In this document: positions 27,404 to 36,591 of the stretch, piece after piece | How positions within the stretch are numbered: the first letter of the stretch is position 1 | Layout of the letters: the number at the start of each line of letters is the position of its first letter | From: an uncultured Mycobacterium sp. | GTDB taxonomy: Bacteria; Actinomycetota; Actinomycetes; Mycobacteriales; Mycobacteriaceae | Reading direction: 5' to 3' | DNA: 49,355 bases | Assembly (NCBI GenBank): GCA_900078375.1 | Contig: FLQS01000067.1 | Span: forward strand, 1 to 49,355 | Notes under the pieces: generated by a model | Database searches by the model: none | What the model saw: the letters and a program-made list of their open reading frames with translations, nothing else | What the model was told of the DNA's origin: nothing | Translations under genes and position numbers: made by a program

Positions 27404-29182
27404 TCAGGCCTCCGTTGAGATGAGGTCGGGGAGCAGCGCCGCCGGGACGGCCACCCGCAGTGCGCGAAACCGCTCGCCGAGGCTCTTGGCTTGGGGATCT
27501 TCGCGCAGGGAAGCGGCCACCCCGTTGCCGAGCAGGCCCACGATGACGACGTTGACCGCAAGTAGATTCGGCAGCGGGTACACCCGGATCCGGTGACCGC
27601 GCAGCTCGGGGAAGAGCGCGGGCAGCCGCTGCGGGTCGGTCAGATAGTCCAAGAGCGGCAGATGGTGTTCGTCGCGAACCCACAGTCCCAGGTTGGCGTT
27701 ACCGCCTTTGTCCCCGGAGCGGGCGCCCAGGTAGTGCCCGACGTCGATGGTGGTCAGTGCGGCGTCCATATTCTGGCCGCCGGTCGATGTGCGCGGTTGG
27801 TCGGTGATCAGGGGAGCGACGGTGGCAGGTGCCGCGACATCGAGTTCCTTGTCGCCCACGCGGACTCGCGGGCGCAGGTGTGAGAAGTCGACAAGGGTGG
27901 GCCAGCCCACCATGAATTCGGTTGCCGGGCCTGGCGGCGTGGTCAGGTAGAGCCCGGGATAGCTGGCGAGCGCGGTCGCCACCGCGGCGGAGGAGAAGTC
28001 ACGGCCCACCGTTGCGGCATCGGTGGCGGCGACTGAGATCCGCAGATAGCTTTGGTCGTCGGGGGCGTCGGAGGTCAGGCTCGCTCCGACCACCTCGACC
28101 AGGGTTTCAGCGAAACCCTCACGGCCGCCGGGGACCTGGGCCCACACCGCACGCTGGGCCAGTTCCGCTTTGGCGTGCCGGTTCATCCCGGTGATCGCGA
28201 AGGTCATCGCATTGCGAAACCCGCCGGGAAAGGTCAGCAGAACCTTGGCCTGAGCGGGGGCGAATTCGCCTTGTACGGAGGCGATCTCCACCCGGTCGGG
28301 GCCGAGCTGACGTAGCGCAACGGTGTCGAATCGGGCGACGACGTCTGCTACCGGGTAGCGCGGACCGATGATCTCGTAGAGCAGCTGGGCGGTCACCGTG
28401 TTCAGGGTGACCGTGCCACCGGTTCCGGGTTGTTTGGTGATGACGCTGGTTCCGTCTGCGCCGATCTCGGCAATCGGGAATCCCGGCTCGGTCAGGTCGG
28501 CGACCTCGTCGAAGAACGCGAAATTGCCCCCAGTCACCTGTGTTCCGCATTCGATGGCATGCCCGGCGACGGTCGCTGCGGCCAGCTGGTCGAGATCATC
28601 GGCGCTCCAGCCGTGCCACCACGCCGCGGTGCCGGAGACGACGGCGGCGTCGGCGACGCGGCCGGTGATGACGACATCCGCCCCGGCGCGCAGGCCCGCG
28701 GTGATGGCGTGCCCGCCCAGGTAGGCGTTGGCGCCTACCACGTCAGCGCTGTCGCCCGACCACGCCTCACCGGTGTCGAGATGGCGGAAACCCTCACCAG
28801 CGGTCCGCAATTCGTCGATGCGGCCGGTCAGGTCGTCGCCGTCGACGACGGCAACGGTGATGCCGATGCCGAGCTGCTCGGCGATCTGCCGCACCTTGTC
28901 TGCACAGCCCTGCGGGTCGATGCCCCCGGCATTGGACACCACCTTGACCCCGCGCTCGGCGCAGCGGCCCAGCACGTGCTGCATCTGGGCGACGAATGTC
29001 GAGGCGTAGCCTGCCCGCCCCCGCCCGCGGCTCTTGGCCAGGATGGACATGGTCAATTCGGCCAGCCAGTCGCCGGTCAGTACGTCGATTGGGTCGGGTC
29101 CGTCGAGCAGTTGCGCTGCTGCGGAGAGCCGGTCACCGAAGAAGCCGGAGCAGTTGGCGATGCGGATGGGTCGCGCGGTCAT
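27404..29182 (-). CDS. atuA: AtuA-like acyclic terpene utilisation protein (DUF1446 plus C-terminal AtuA-like domain)
   Basis: 592-residue protein. The N-terminal part (about 1-455) is the DUF1446/AtuA domain: it opens with IRIANCSGFFGDR, then LAELTMSILAKSRGRG, VSNAGGIDP and ADVVITGRVADAAV. The C-terminal 105 residues (about 485-592: DVGHYLGARSGDKGGNANLGLWV) are the small AtuA-associated ferredoxin-like fold, which other organisms may encode separately. AtuA is required for growth on citronellol/geraniol in Pseudomonas and is always linked to geranyl-CoA carboxylase-type genes; its chemistry is not settled, and a role at the cleavage step has been suggested. ATG 29182 overlaps the carboxylase alpha stop (ATGA). 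Confidence 0.9.
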   Translation of the reverse strand: MTARPIRIANCSGFFGDRLSAAAQLLDGPDPIDVLTGDWLAELTMSILAKSRGRGRAGYASTFVAQMQHVLGRCAERGVKVVSNAGGIDPQGCADKVRQIAEQLGIGITVAVVDGDDLTGRIDELRTAGEGFRHLDTGEAWSGDSADVVGANAYLGGHAITAGLRAGADVVITGRVADAAVVSGTAAWWHGWSADDLDQLAAATVAGHAIECGTQVTGGNFAFFDEVADLTEPGFPIAEIGADGTSVITKQPGTGGTVTLNTVTAQLLYEIIGPRYPVADVVARFDTVALRQLGPDRVEIASVQGEFAPAQAKVLLTFPGGFRNAMTFAITGMNRHAKAELAQRAVWAQVPGGREGFAETLVEVVGASLTSDAPDDQSYLRISVAATDAATVGRDFSSAAVATALASYPGLYLTTPPGPATEFMVGWPTLVDFSHLRPRVRVGDKELDVAAPATVAPLITDQPRTSTGGQNMDAALTTIDVGHYLGARSGDKGGNANLGLWVRDEHHLPLLDYLTDPQRLPALFPELRGHRIRVYPLPNLLAVNVVIVGLLGNGVAASLREDPQAKSLGERFRALRVAVPAALLPDLISTEA

Positions 29183-31152
29183 GTCAGGTCCTCGAGTTCG
29201 ACCAGAACCCGCCCGGCGGCCACTGACTGGCCCGCCTCGACAAGCACCTTGGCCACGATCGCCTCGCCGGAGGCGCGGATGACGTGCTCCATCTTCATGG
29301 CCTCGACGATTACCAGTCGATCGCCGGCGGCGACCTGTTGTCCGACGCTCACGTGCACCGACTGCACGGTGCCCGGCATCGGTGAGGTGGGCCCACCGAC
29401 GATGCTGTCGATCCTCGGCTCGGCGAACCGCGGCGCCACGGTGAATGTCGTTTGGCCATCGGGTCCGTTGACCCAAACCCGGGTCCCGGTATCGGCGCCG
29501 ATGGGGCCGTCGCTGCGCACCTGGACTGCTCGGGCGACCCCGTCCACCTCGACGCGCCACCGTTGGCCGTCGTGGGCCAGGGCCCGCACCGCGAGGTCGG
29601 TGCCGTCGAGGCGGAAGGCCGGAAAGAACTGGCCGGGGCGTCCCGGTGGCCGATAGGAGACCTCGTACCGGACGTCGTGGTCGTCCACCAACGACCAGCG
29701 CACCGGCGGACGGGGGGTGTTCGACCAGGCGGCAGGCAACGGGACCAGCCGCGGGCCCGCGTCGACGGCAGCGCTGACCGCGGCCGCCACCGCGTGCACG
29801 GCGACCGGCGGGACTGCCAGCAGGTCGGTGCGGTGTTCCAACCAGTTGACCGACACCTCCCCGTGCCGGTATTCCTGATCGGACAGAATTCGCTGCAGCA
29901 CAGCAATATTGGTGGACGGCCCATGCAGTTCCAGGGTGGCCAGCGCGCCGCTCAGCGCGCTGATCGCGCGGTCCCTGGACTGGCCGCCGGTGATCACCTT
30001 GGTGATCATCGAGTCGTAGAACGGGCTGATCGTCACGCCAGAGGCGATGCCGTCCTCATAGCGGACACCGTCGTCATCGGGGTGGGAGTAACGGTGCACG
30101 TATCCGGTGCTCGGCAGCCAGCCGGAATGGGGATCTTCCGCGCACACCCGCGCCTGGATCGCGTGGCCGGTGAGGGTGATGTCGGACTGCGTGAACGGCA
30201 GCATGGCTCCGGCGGCGATATCCAGTTGTAGGCCAACAAGATCCATGCCGGTGACCTCCTCGGTCACGGTGTGCTCGACCTGCAACCGGGTGTTCATCTC
30301 CAGGAAGTAGAACTCGGTGCCCTGTACCAGGAACTCGCAGGTACCTGCACCGACGTAGCCGATCTCCTCGGCCAGGCGCACCGCGGCGCTCGCCATGGCG
30401 GCCCGCACAGCGGGGTCCACCAGCGAGGCCGGGCACTCCTCCAACAGCTTCTGATGGCGTCGCTGGACCGAGCATTCGCGGTCGCCCAGGTGTATGACGT
30501 TGCCGTGGGTGTCGCCGAAGATCTGGATCTCGATATGGCGGGGACCGGCCAGGAATCGTTCCAGGAACACGGATTCATCACCGAAGGCGGCCTTGGCCTC
30601 GCGTTGTGCCGAAATCACCGCCGCCTGCAGTTCTTCGGCGAACTCGACCAGTCGGATGCCCCGTCCGCCGCCGCCCGCGCTGGCCTTCACCAGAAGCGGG
30701 TAGCCCACGCGCGCGCCGAGTTCGAGTAGACCGGTGGCGGCGCCGGTGACCACCGCGTCGGGCAGGACTGGCACGGCCGCCTTTCGGGCGAGTTCCTTGG
30801 CGCGAATCTTCGAGCCCATCGCGGCGACACAGTCGGCGGGTGGACCGATGAACGTCAGGCCCGCCGCCGTCACCGCCACAGCGAATTCCGAGTTTTCGGC
30901 CAGAAAGCCATACCCAGGATGGACCGCATCGCATCCGGTGCGCTGCGCGGCGGCCAAGACGGCCGCGATGTCGAGGTAGGTGTCGGTGGCGGCATTGCCC
31001 GGCAGCGACACCGCCTCGTCGAGGTCATCGAGATAGGGCAGGGTCGAATCCGCATCGGAGTACACACCCACCGCGCGGATGCCGCGAGCGCGCGCCGCAC
31101 GTGCCACTCGGCTGGCCACCTCGCCGCGGTTGGCGATCAACACACATTGCAC
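29179..31152 (-). CDS. Acyl-CoA carboxylase alpha subunit (biotin carboxylase + biotin carrier), geranyl-/methylcrotonyl-CoA type
   Basis: 657-residue alpha chain. The biotin carboxylase domain (about 1-445) shows IANRGEVASRVARAAR, the ATP-grasp glycine loop KASAGGGGRGIR, RDRECSVQRRHQK-like HLGDRECSVQRRHQK and EMNTRLQVEHTVTE. A linker and a biotin carrier domain follow, with the EAMKMEH motif; biotinyl-Lys is about residue 620. This chain fixes bicarbonate on biotin for the beta subunit encoded just upstream. Next to AtuA it most likely carboxylates geranyl-CoA or a related 3-methyl-2-enoyl-CoA (AtuF-like), but methylcrotonyl-CoA carboxylase cannot be excluded. It starts with a GTG at 31152, with GAGG 6 bases upstream. 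Confidence 0.9.
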   Translation of the reverse strand: MQCVLIANRGEVASRVARAARARGIRAVGVYSDADSTLPYLDDLDEAVSLPGNAATDTYLDIAAVLAAAQRTGCDAVHPGYGFLAENSEFAVAVTAAGLTFIGPPADCVAAMGSKIRAKELARKAAVPVLPDAVVTGAATGLLELGARVGYPLLVKASAGGGGRGIRLVEFAEELQAAVISAQREAKAAFGDESVFLERFLAGPRHIEIQIFGDTHGNVIHLGDRECSVQRRHQKLLEECPASLVDPAVRAAMASAAVRLAEEIGYVGAGTCEFLVQGTEFYFLEMNTRLQVEHTVTEEVTGMDLVGLQLDIAAGAMLPFTQSDITLTGHAIQARVCAEDPHSGWLPSTGYVHRYSHPDDDGVRYEDGIASGVTISPFYDSMITKVITGGQSRDRAISALSGALATLELHGPSTNIAVLQRILSDQEYRHGEVSVNWLEHRTDLLAVPPVAVHAVAAAVSAAVDAGPRLVPLPAAWSNTPRPPVRWSLVDDHDVRYEVSYRPPGRPGQFFPAFRLDGTDLAVRALAHDGQRWRVEVDGVARAVQVRSDGPIGADTGTRVWVNGPDGQTTFTVAPRFAEPRIDSIVGGPTSPMPGTVQSVHVSVGQQVAAGDRLVIVEAMKMEHVIRASGEAIVAKVLVEAGQSVAAGRVLVELEDLT

Positions 31153-31163
31153 GGGATTCCTCA

Positions 31164-32756
31164 CTAGAACCGGAAGACGCCGAAGCCGGCCGGTGGTTGT
31201 GCTCCAACCGGTTTGGCGTCGTGGGAGATGGCGAAGGCGACGGTGAGTGCCGCGCGGCTGTGCCTCGGGTCGATGATGCCGTCGTCCCAACCTCGGCCGG
31301 TGGCATACAGCGCGGTCGATTCGACGTCGATCCGGGCTTCGTCCTCGCTGCGTTGTGCGGCATCGGCGGCCTCGTCGAATTCGAGATTGCGAGACTGTGC
31401 CGACCGTCGCCGTACGATGGACATCACCCCGGCGAGCTGCCGACCACCCATGACCGCGATGCGATGCGTGGGCCAGGTCAGGACCAGTCGTGGCCGGTAC
31501 GCGCGGCCGGCCATCGCGTAGTTGCCCGCCCCGTAGCTGACGCCGACCATCAGGGTGACGTGCGGGACGCGCGAGTTGGCGACGGCGTTGATGAGTTTGG
31601 CGCCGTCCTTGATGATGCCGCCGTGTTCGGCGGCGGATCCCACCATGAAGCCGGTGATGTTCTGGATAAACAGGATTGGTGTGGACAGTTGGTTGCACAG
31701 CTCGATGAACTGTGCGCCCTTCTGGGACTCGGGGGAGAACAGGATGCCGTTGTTGGCCAGGATCCCGATCGGCATGCCGTTGAGTTCGGCCCACCCGGCG
31801 ACCAGGTTGGGCCCGTAGAGCGGCTTGAATTCGTCGAACAGCGAGCCGTCGACGATGCGGCCGATGACTTCACGAATGTCGAACGGTGTCCTGGGATCCT
31901 CGGGCACGATGCCGAGCAGTTCCTCGGGGTCGTGGTTCGGTGCCGGCCCGCCGGGCGCCGCCTTGGTGCGGCCGAAGCGCGAGATCACCGAGCGTGCTTG
32001 ACGGATGGCGTCGGCTTCGTCGGCGGCCAGGTAATCGGCCAGCCCCGAGACCCGGGCGTGCATGTCCGCGCCGCCGAGCTCTTGTTCGGTGACGTCCTCG
32101 TCGATGGCCATCTTCACCAGTGGCGGACCGCCGAGGAAGGCGTAGCCGCGGTCCTTGACGAAGATCGTGTAGTCGCTCATACCCGGCAGGTAGGCGCCAC
32201 CGGCGGTCGAGGAGCCGAAAACTAGTGACACCGTGGGGATTCCGGCTGCCGACAACTCGGTGAGCCGGCGGAACTGTTCGCCGCCGGGCACGAAGATGTC
32301 GGCCTGCTTGTCGAGGTCGCCTCCGCCGGACTCGACAAGCGTGACGACCGGCAATCGGTTGGTATCCGCGATATCCATCGCGCGCAGCGTCTTGGTGATG
32401 GACGTCGGTGAGAGCGATCCACCCCGCACCGTGGGGTCGTTACCGATGACCATCACCGCTCGGCCGTGGATTTCGGTGATCGCGGTGAGCAGACCACCCC
32501 CGAGTGGGTCGGTGGTGCCCCAGCCGGCCAGCGGCGAAAGCTCCAGGACGAACCCGTGGCGGTCGGCGAGCAGGGCGAGTCGTTCACGTACCGGCAGCTT
32601 CCCGCGCTCGCGATGACGCTGGACCGAGGCGGGCGAACCACCCTGGGCGACCTGGTCCTGCAAGCCCTCCACCTCGGCGAGCAGCGATGCCATCCGATCG
32701 CGCGCGCGTCGATACGCCTCGTCGGACGGCACGACATCGCTGGCGAGAACCGCCAC
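31164..32756 (-). CDS. Acyl-CoA carboxylase beta subunit (carboxyltransferase), geranyl-/methylcrotonyl-CoA type
   Basis: 530-residue carboxyltransferase. Two crotonase-like halves are visible: the N half with VESGGGDLDKQADIF, GSSTAGGAYLPGMSDY and FLGGPPLVK, and the C half with LANNGILFSPESQKGAQFIELC, ILFIQNITGFMVG and GVSYGAGNYAMAGRAY. The layout is that of the methylcrotonyl/geranyl-CoA group rather than propionyl-CoA carboxylase. Substrate choice between the two depends on pocket residues that cannot be judged without alignment. It starts with a GTG at 32756, GGAGG 7 bases upstream. First gene of the long minus-strand operon, with an operator at 32775-32789. Confidence 0.9.
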   Translation of the reverse strand: MAVLASDVVPSDEAYRRARDRMASLLAEVEGLQDQVAQGGSPASVQRHRERGKLPVRERLALLADRHGFVLELSPLAGWGTTDPLGGGLLTAITEIHGRAVMVIGNDPTVRGGSLSPTSITKTLRAMDIADTNRLPVVTLVESGGGDLDKQADIFVPGGEQFRRLTELSAAGIPTVSLVFGSSTAGGAYLPGMSDYTIFVKDRGYAFLGGPPLVKMAIDEDVTEQELGGADMHARVSGLADYLAADEADAIRQARSVISRFGRTKAAPGGPAPNHDPEELLGIVPEDPRTPFDIREVIGRIVDGSLFDEFKPLYGPNLVAGWAELNGMPIGILANNGILFSPESQKGAQFIELCNQLSTPILFIQNITGFMVGSAAEHGGIIKDGAKLINAVANSRVPHVTLMVGVSYGAGNYAMAGRAYRPRLVLTWPTHRIAVMGGRQLAGVMSIVRRRSAQSRNLEFDEAADAAQRSEDEARIDVESTALYATGRGWDDGIIDPRHSRAALTVAFAISHDAKPVGAQPPAGFGVFRF

Positions 32757-32774
32757 GGCAGCACCTCCAAATCA

Positions 32775-32789
32775 TCTAACCAGGTTATA
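32775..32789. promoter_or_regulatory. AACC-GGTT palindromic operator, site 2
   Basis: TCTAACCAGGTTATA, lying 19 bases before the GTG of the carboxylase beta gene. It has the inverted centre (A for T) expected for the same symmetric site read on the other strand. It would control the whole 32.7-22.1 kb carboxylase/AtuA operon. Confidence 0.7.
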
Positions 32790-32827
32790 CAAAAGAAGTG
32801 GCCGCGAGGCAAGCGCCGCGCGAGTGG

Positions 32828-33670
32828 TCAGGGTTTGAGCCCGAACGCCGTCACCGCGTTGTCGTGCAGGAAGAGCCGAGTCACCTCGGGGCTCAGCTCC
32901 AGCGCGGCCAGCCCGTCCATTGCGGCCTCGAAGGTCAGGATCGGCCAGTCGCTGGCCCAGATGCACTTGTGCCGGCCGTATGTGCGCAGAAAATGCGTGA
33001 ACGGGGGTGGGTAGTACTTAGGCAGGTGCGCGCTGGTGTCGATGAAGACGTTGGGATGCTTGGCCGCGATCGCGACCATCTCCTCGGTCCACGGCCATCC
33101 GATGTGCCCGGCGACGATGCGCAATTCGGGGAAGTCGATGGCGATCCGGTCGATGTGGCCGGGTCGGCCGGTTTCGGAGGTGTAGGTCGAGGGGCCGGTG
33201 CCGCCGACTTGAAGCTGAAGGGTGATGTCGAGGTCGGTGCACGCCGCATACAGCGGGTACCACTGCGCCTCGGTCGGTAGCTTGTCGAGGATGAACGGCT
33301 CGAGTTTGAGCCCTTTGAAGCCGTACTCGCCGACCAGCCTGCGCAACTCGTGAACCGCGGGCATCACCCCGTCCTCGGACCAGGGGTTGGCGCTGGCCAC
33401 CCCGATCAGTCGATCGGGGTACCGCGTCACTGCCGCCACGACGTCTTCATTGGGGATGAGTGGCCCGGCCGAACACATCGCCCGCGTGACGCCGTTGGCG
33501 TCCATCTCTTCGATCAACGTCTCCAATGGAATGCCTGACCGCAGCCGGGCGCCGTGCTGCATGCGATCGGCCAGGGTGAAGTTGCGTGCCGGCATCTTGG
33601 CGACGGCGTCGGAAAGCCAGGGCTGTACCCACGCATCGATGATGGGCAGGTGGTCACGTTCGGTGTCCAT
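32828..33670 (-). CDS. Amidohydrolase-2 family TIM-barrel protein
   Basis: 280-residue protein of the amidohydrolase-related (PF04909-like) group. It shows AGHIGWPWTEE (about 187-197) and WASDWPILTFE (about 240), the usual His and Asp positions of the barrel. The N-terminal metal-binding HxH motif is not visible: the strand reads IIDAWVQPW. The enzyme could be a metal-independent or altered hydrolase/decarboxylase/hydratase; some relatives hydrolyse beta-ketoacyl-CoA. No function is assigned. It starts at ATG 33670, 3 bases after the acyl-CoA dehydrogenase stop, and is last in a two-gene unit. Confidence 0.82.
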   Translation of the reverse strand: MDTERDHLPIIDAWVQPWLSDAVAKMPARNFTLADRMQHGARLRSGIPLETLIEEMDANGVTRAMCSAGPLIPNEDVVAAVTRYPDRLIGVASANPWSEDGVMPAVHELRRLVGEYGFKGLKLEPFILDKLPTEAQWYPLYAACTDLDITLQLQVGGTGPSTYTSETGRPGHIDRIAIDFPELRIVAGHIGWPWTEEMVAIAAKHPNVFIDTSAHLPKYYPPPFTHFLRTYGRHKCIWASDWPILTFEAAMDGLAALELSPEVTRLFLHDNAVTAFGLKP

Positions 33671-33673
33671 GGG

Positions 33674-34825
33674 TCACCCTTTCGGCAATCCGAGTACCCG
33701 CTCGGCGATCATCGACCTGACAATCTCGTCGGTGCCGCCCGCGATGTGGAAGGCAGGAGCCGACAGTAGGACCAGTCGCCAGTCGTCCACACCCGAATCG
33801 GGCGCAGAGAGCCGGGATCCGAGCTGATTGGCGACTGCGTCGGCCAGCTTGCTGACCACGGTTCCGGTGGCGAGTTTGGCCAGCGCCGCCTCCGGCCCCG
33901 GCGGCGTGCCGGCCAGGATCTTTCGGTGCATGGCGGCCTCGAACGATGCCAGTGCGCGCTGGTCGATCACGGCGTCGATGAAGGTGTCGCGCGCCGCGTG
34001 GTCGGGCCAGCCCAGCTCGGCGGCTTGCCGAGCCAACCGGCCCAAGGAGCGTCCGAAGCTGGAGAACCGCTCGAAGCCCAGCGTCGTCATGGCCACCGAC
34101 CAGCCATCCCCGACCTTGCCGAGAACCGCGTCGGCGGGGACCTCGACATCGTCGAGAAAGACCTCCGAAAACGAGGCACCGCCGGTCATCTGCCGCAGCG
34201 GGCGGACCTGCACGCCGGGGGCCGACATATCCAGGATGAACGCCGTGAGCCCTTTGTGCCGTGGCTGTGATGGATCGCTTCGGGCCAGCAGGTAGCCGTA
34301 CTTGGCGTGCCGCGCCTCCGATGTCCAGACCTTCTGACCACTGATCCGCCAGCCGGTTTCGGTGGGGGTGGCCCGGGTGGCGATGCCGGCGAGGTCACTG
34401 CCCGCGCCGGGCTCGCTGAAGAGCTGGCACCAGATCTCTTCACCGCGCAGTATCGCGGCGCAATGGCTTTTCTGTTCGGTGGTGCCGACTGCCAGCAGTG
34501 TCGGTCCCACCATCTCCAGCGTCACGCCGAACACGCCTCGCGGCACCTCGTACTCCGACTCGAGGTCCGCCCACGCCAGGGCGTAGGCCGACGGCAGCGC
34601 CCGGCCACCGACCTCACGAGGCCAGGTCAAACCGGCGAAGCCGTTGTCGAAGCACCGTCGCTGCCAGTCGACACAACTGGCCAGCCAGCTCTCCGCGTCC
34701 TCGATCGGCCGGAACTGCGCAAACATGGCGTCCGGGAAGCCGTCTGGACGATGCTCGGCGTTGGCGTCGAGAAACGTTCTGGCCTCGTTGAGGAAGGTGT
34801 CGACCGATACGGATTGAGGTTCCAT
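33674..34825 (-). CDS. Acyl-CoA dehydrogenase, full-length subunit type
   Basis: 383-residue full-length type with LFSEPGAGSDLAGIAT (about 136), ISGQKVWTSEARHAKYGY and a C-terminal IAGGTDEIVRSMIAERVLGLPKG. The MCAD-type Glu is replaced by Gly as in the other full-length paralogues here. The start is ATG 34825 (a GTG lies directly before it), with AGAGAG upstream. It is divergent from the dikinase-like gene, with a shared operator at 34870-34884. A heteromeric partner may be the short dehydrogenase at 37450. Confidence 0.87.
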   Translation of the reverse strand: MEPQSVSVDTFLNEARTFLDANAEHRPDGFPDAMFAQFRPIEDAESWLASCVDWQRRCFDNGFAGLTWPREVGGRALPSAYALAWADLESEYEVPRGVFGVTLEMVGPTLLAVGTTEQKSHCAAILRGEEIWCQLFSEPGAGSDLAGIATRATPTETGWRISGQKVWTSEARHAKYGYLLARSDPSQPRHKGLTAFILDMSAPGVQVRPLRQMTGGASFSEVFLDDVEVPADAVLGKVGDGWSVAMTTLGFERFSSFGRSLGRLARQAAELGWPDHAARDTFIDAVIDQRALASFEAAMHRKILAGTPPGPEAALAKLATGTVVSKLADAVANQLGSRLSAPDSGVDDWRLVLLSAPAFHIAGGTDEIVRSMIAERVLGLPKG

Positions 34826-34869
34826 CACACTCTCTACTGTCGGGACCAGTGCCGCTTGGCAGAGTAAAT

Positions 34870-34884
34870 ACTAACCTGGTTATA
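34870..34884. promoter_or_regulatory. AACC-GGTT palindromic operator, site 3 (divergent)
   Basis: ACTAACCTGGTTATA in the 95-base region between the acyl-CoA dehydrogenase (minus, start 34825) and the dikinase-like gene (plus, start 34921). An AT-rich tail follows (ATGATAACGATAACC), which may hold promoter elements. Confidence 0.7.
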
Positions 34885-34920
34885 TGATAACGATAACCCG
34901 TGGTCGTGAGGAGGACTTCT

Positions 34921-36591
34921 GTGGCGTCTTCGTCATCTGCCGTCGGAACCGAGGCGGTCCCGGCCGATGTACTCACCGAGGGACAGTTGGTCGTCCGGAT
35001 CGACGGTAGCTGCGTCTATCCGCGGATGATGGTGGGCGGCAAGGCGCACGGTCTGTCCAAGATGCGGGCGGCCGGATTGCCCACCCCGCCGGCGTTCACC
35101 GTGACGGTCGACGCGTGCCGGCAGTATTTCGAGTCGCCCGGTGACCTGATGGAGCGCGTCTGGCCGCAGATCCTCGACGGGTTGTCATGGCTGGAAGCCG
35201 AGTCCGGGCACACCTTCGGCCGTGGACCTCTCCCGCTGCTGGTGTCGGTGCGCAGCGGCGCGCCGGCGAGCATGCCGGGAATGATGGACACGGTGTTGAA
35301 CCTGGGGATCAACGACGAGGTCGAGCCCATCCTGGGTGACGTCTGTGGAGCCCCGTTTGCGCGCGACGTCCACCGTCGGTTCCGGGATTTGTTCCGCCAG
35401 GTCGTGACGCCCACCGACAACGAGGTTCCCGCCGATCCTTTGGATCAGCTGCGCGCGGCGGTGACCGCCGTCTTCGACTCGTGGAATTCGGCGCGTGCGG
35501 TGTCCTACCGCCGGCACCACGGTCTCGAGGGAAAGATGGCCGGAACCGCGGTAACGGTGCAGGCGATGGTTTTCGGCAACCTGGACGCCCAGTCGGGTAC
35601 CGGGGTCCTGTTCAGCCGCAATCCCCTGACAGGGGACCGGCAGCCGTTTGGTGAATGGTTGCCGCGTGGTCAGGGGGAGGATGTCGTCAGTGGCAAGTTC
35701 GACCCCCTACCGTTGTCGAATTTGGCGGACCAGCACCCCGGGCTGCACCGTGAGCTGCTCGAGGCGGCGGTATGGCTCGAGGGTGATGCGGCCGACGTCC
35801 AAGACATCGAATTCACGGTGGAGGCCGGCAAGCTCTACTTGTTGCAGACCCGGGCGGCGAAGCGTTCGGCGGCCGCCGCGGTGGCGTTCGCTGTCGCGCT
35901 GCAACGGGAGGGTCTGATCAGCGCGGACGAAGCGTTGGCCCGCATCACCCCGGCTCAGCTCGACGTCCTGCTCACCCCGGTGATCGATCCGTCGGTTCTG
36001 TCATCAGCTGATGTCGTGGCCTCCGGGCTCCCTGCCTGCCCCGGCGTCGGAGCAGGGCGGGTGGTTGGCGACAGCGATTCCGCCGAAGACGCCGCCGATG
36101 ATGGTGAAGACGTGGTGCTGGCCCGCGAAACGACCAGTCCCGACGACGTCGGCGGGATGATTGCGGCCCGCGCGGTCATCACCGAGCAGGGCGGCGCCAC
36201 GTCGCACGCCGCGGTGGTGAGCCGCGAACTGCACACCCCATGCGTCGTGGGGTGTGGCCGGGGTAGCTTGCGCAACCTGATCGGAACCGAGGTGACGGTC
36301 GATGGCGCCACCGGCACGGTGTACGCGGGACGGTTGGCGCTGACCCAGCCCTCGGAGGACGCCGACCCTGACATGGCGATGCTGCTGAGTTGGGCGCGGG
36401 ACCGCAGTCCCGTCCGGATCGTCGACGCAACCAGTTCGAGTGATCCCGACGCACAGGTGGTCGATCACCGGGATTCGGCAGGCATTCTGGCCGCGATCGC
36501 GCGAGGTTCTGCCACGCTGCGCGCTGCACACCCCCTGCCGGTGTTGTTGACTATTCTCGAGTCGACTCGCGGTAGCAACAAGCGCGCTTAG
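34921..36591 (+). CDS. Pyruvate phosphate dikinase-like protein lacking the C-terminal PEP/pyruvate barrel
   Basis: 556-residue protein with the N-terminal ATP-grasp domain of the dikinase/PEP synthase family (GGKAHGLSKM, LLVSVRSGAPASMPGMMDTVLNLG, FSRNPLTGDR, DIEFTVEAGKLYLLQTR) and the swivelling phosphohistidine domain (GGATSHAAVVSRELHTPCVVGCG, His429). It ends at about residue 556, whereas full PPDK has about 870 residues; the barrel domain that binds PEP/pyruvate is missing. It could phosphorylate another acceptor supplied by a partner protein. GTG 34921 is chosen over 34900 because GAGGAGG sits just before it. It lies beside the GntR gene and shares an operator region with an acyl-CoA dehydrogenase. 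Confidence 0.85.
   Translation: MASSSSAVGTEAVPADVLTEGQLVVRIDGSCVYPRMMVGGKAHGLSKMRAAGLPTPPAFTVTVDACRQYFESPGDLMERVWPQILDGLSWLEAESGHTFGRGPLPLLVSVRSGAPASMPGMMDTVLNLGINDEVEPILGDVCGAPFARDVHRRFRDLFRQVVTPTDNEVPADPLDQLRAAVTAVFDSWNSARAVSYRRHHGLEGKMAGTAVTVQAMVFGNLDAQSGTGVLFSRNPLTGDRQPFGEWLPRGQGEDVVSGKFDPLPLSNLADQHPGLHRELLEAAVWLEGDAADVQDIEFTVEAGKLYLLQTRAAKRSAAAAVAFAVALQREGLISADEALARITPAQLDVLLTPVIDPSVLSSADVVASGLPACPGVGAGRVVGDSDSAEDAADDGEDVVLARETTSPDDVGGMIAARAVITEQGGATSHAAVVSRELHTPCVVGCGRGSLRNLIGTEVTVDGATGTVYAGRLALTQPSEDADPDMAMLLSWARDRSPVRIVDATSSSDPDAQVVDHRDSAGILAAIARGSATLRAAHPLPVLLTILESTRGSNKRA

Noticed and set aside
29179..32756. Simple leucine degradation (methylcrotonyl-CoA carboxylase) locus
   Set aside because: Kept as an alternative for the carboxylase, but rejected for the locus because AtuA and the linalool isomerase-like protein have no role in leucine breakdown and no isovaleryl-CoA/HMG-CoA lyase set is seen.
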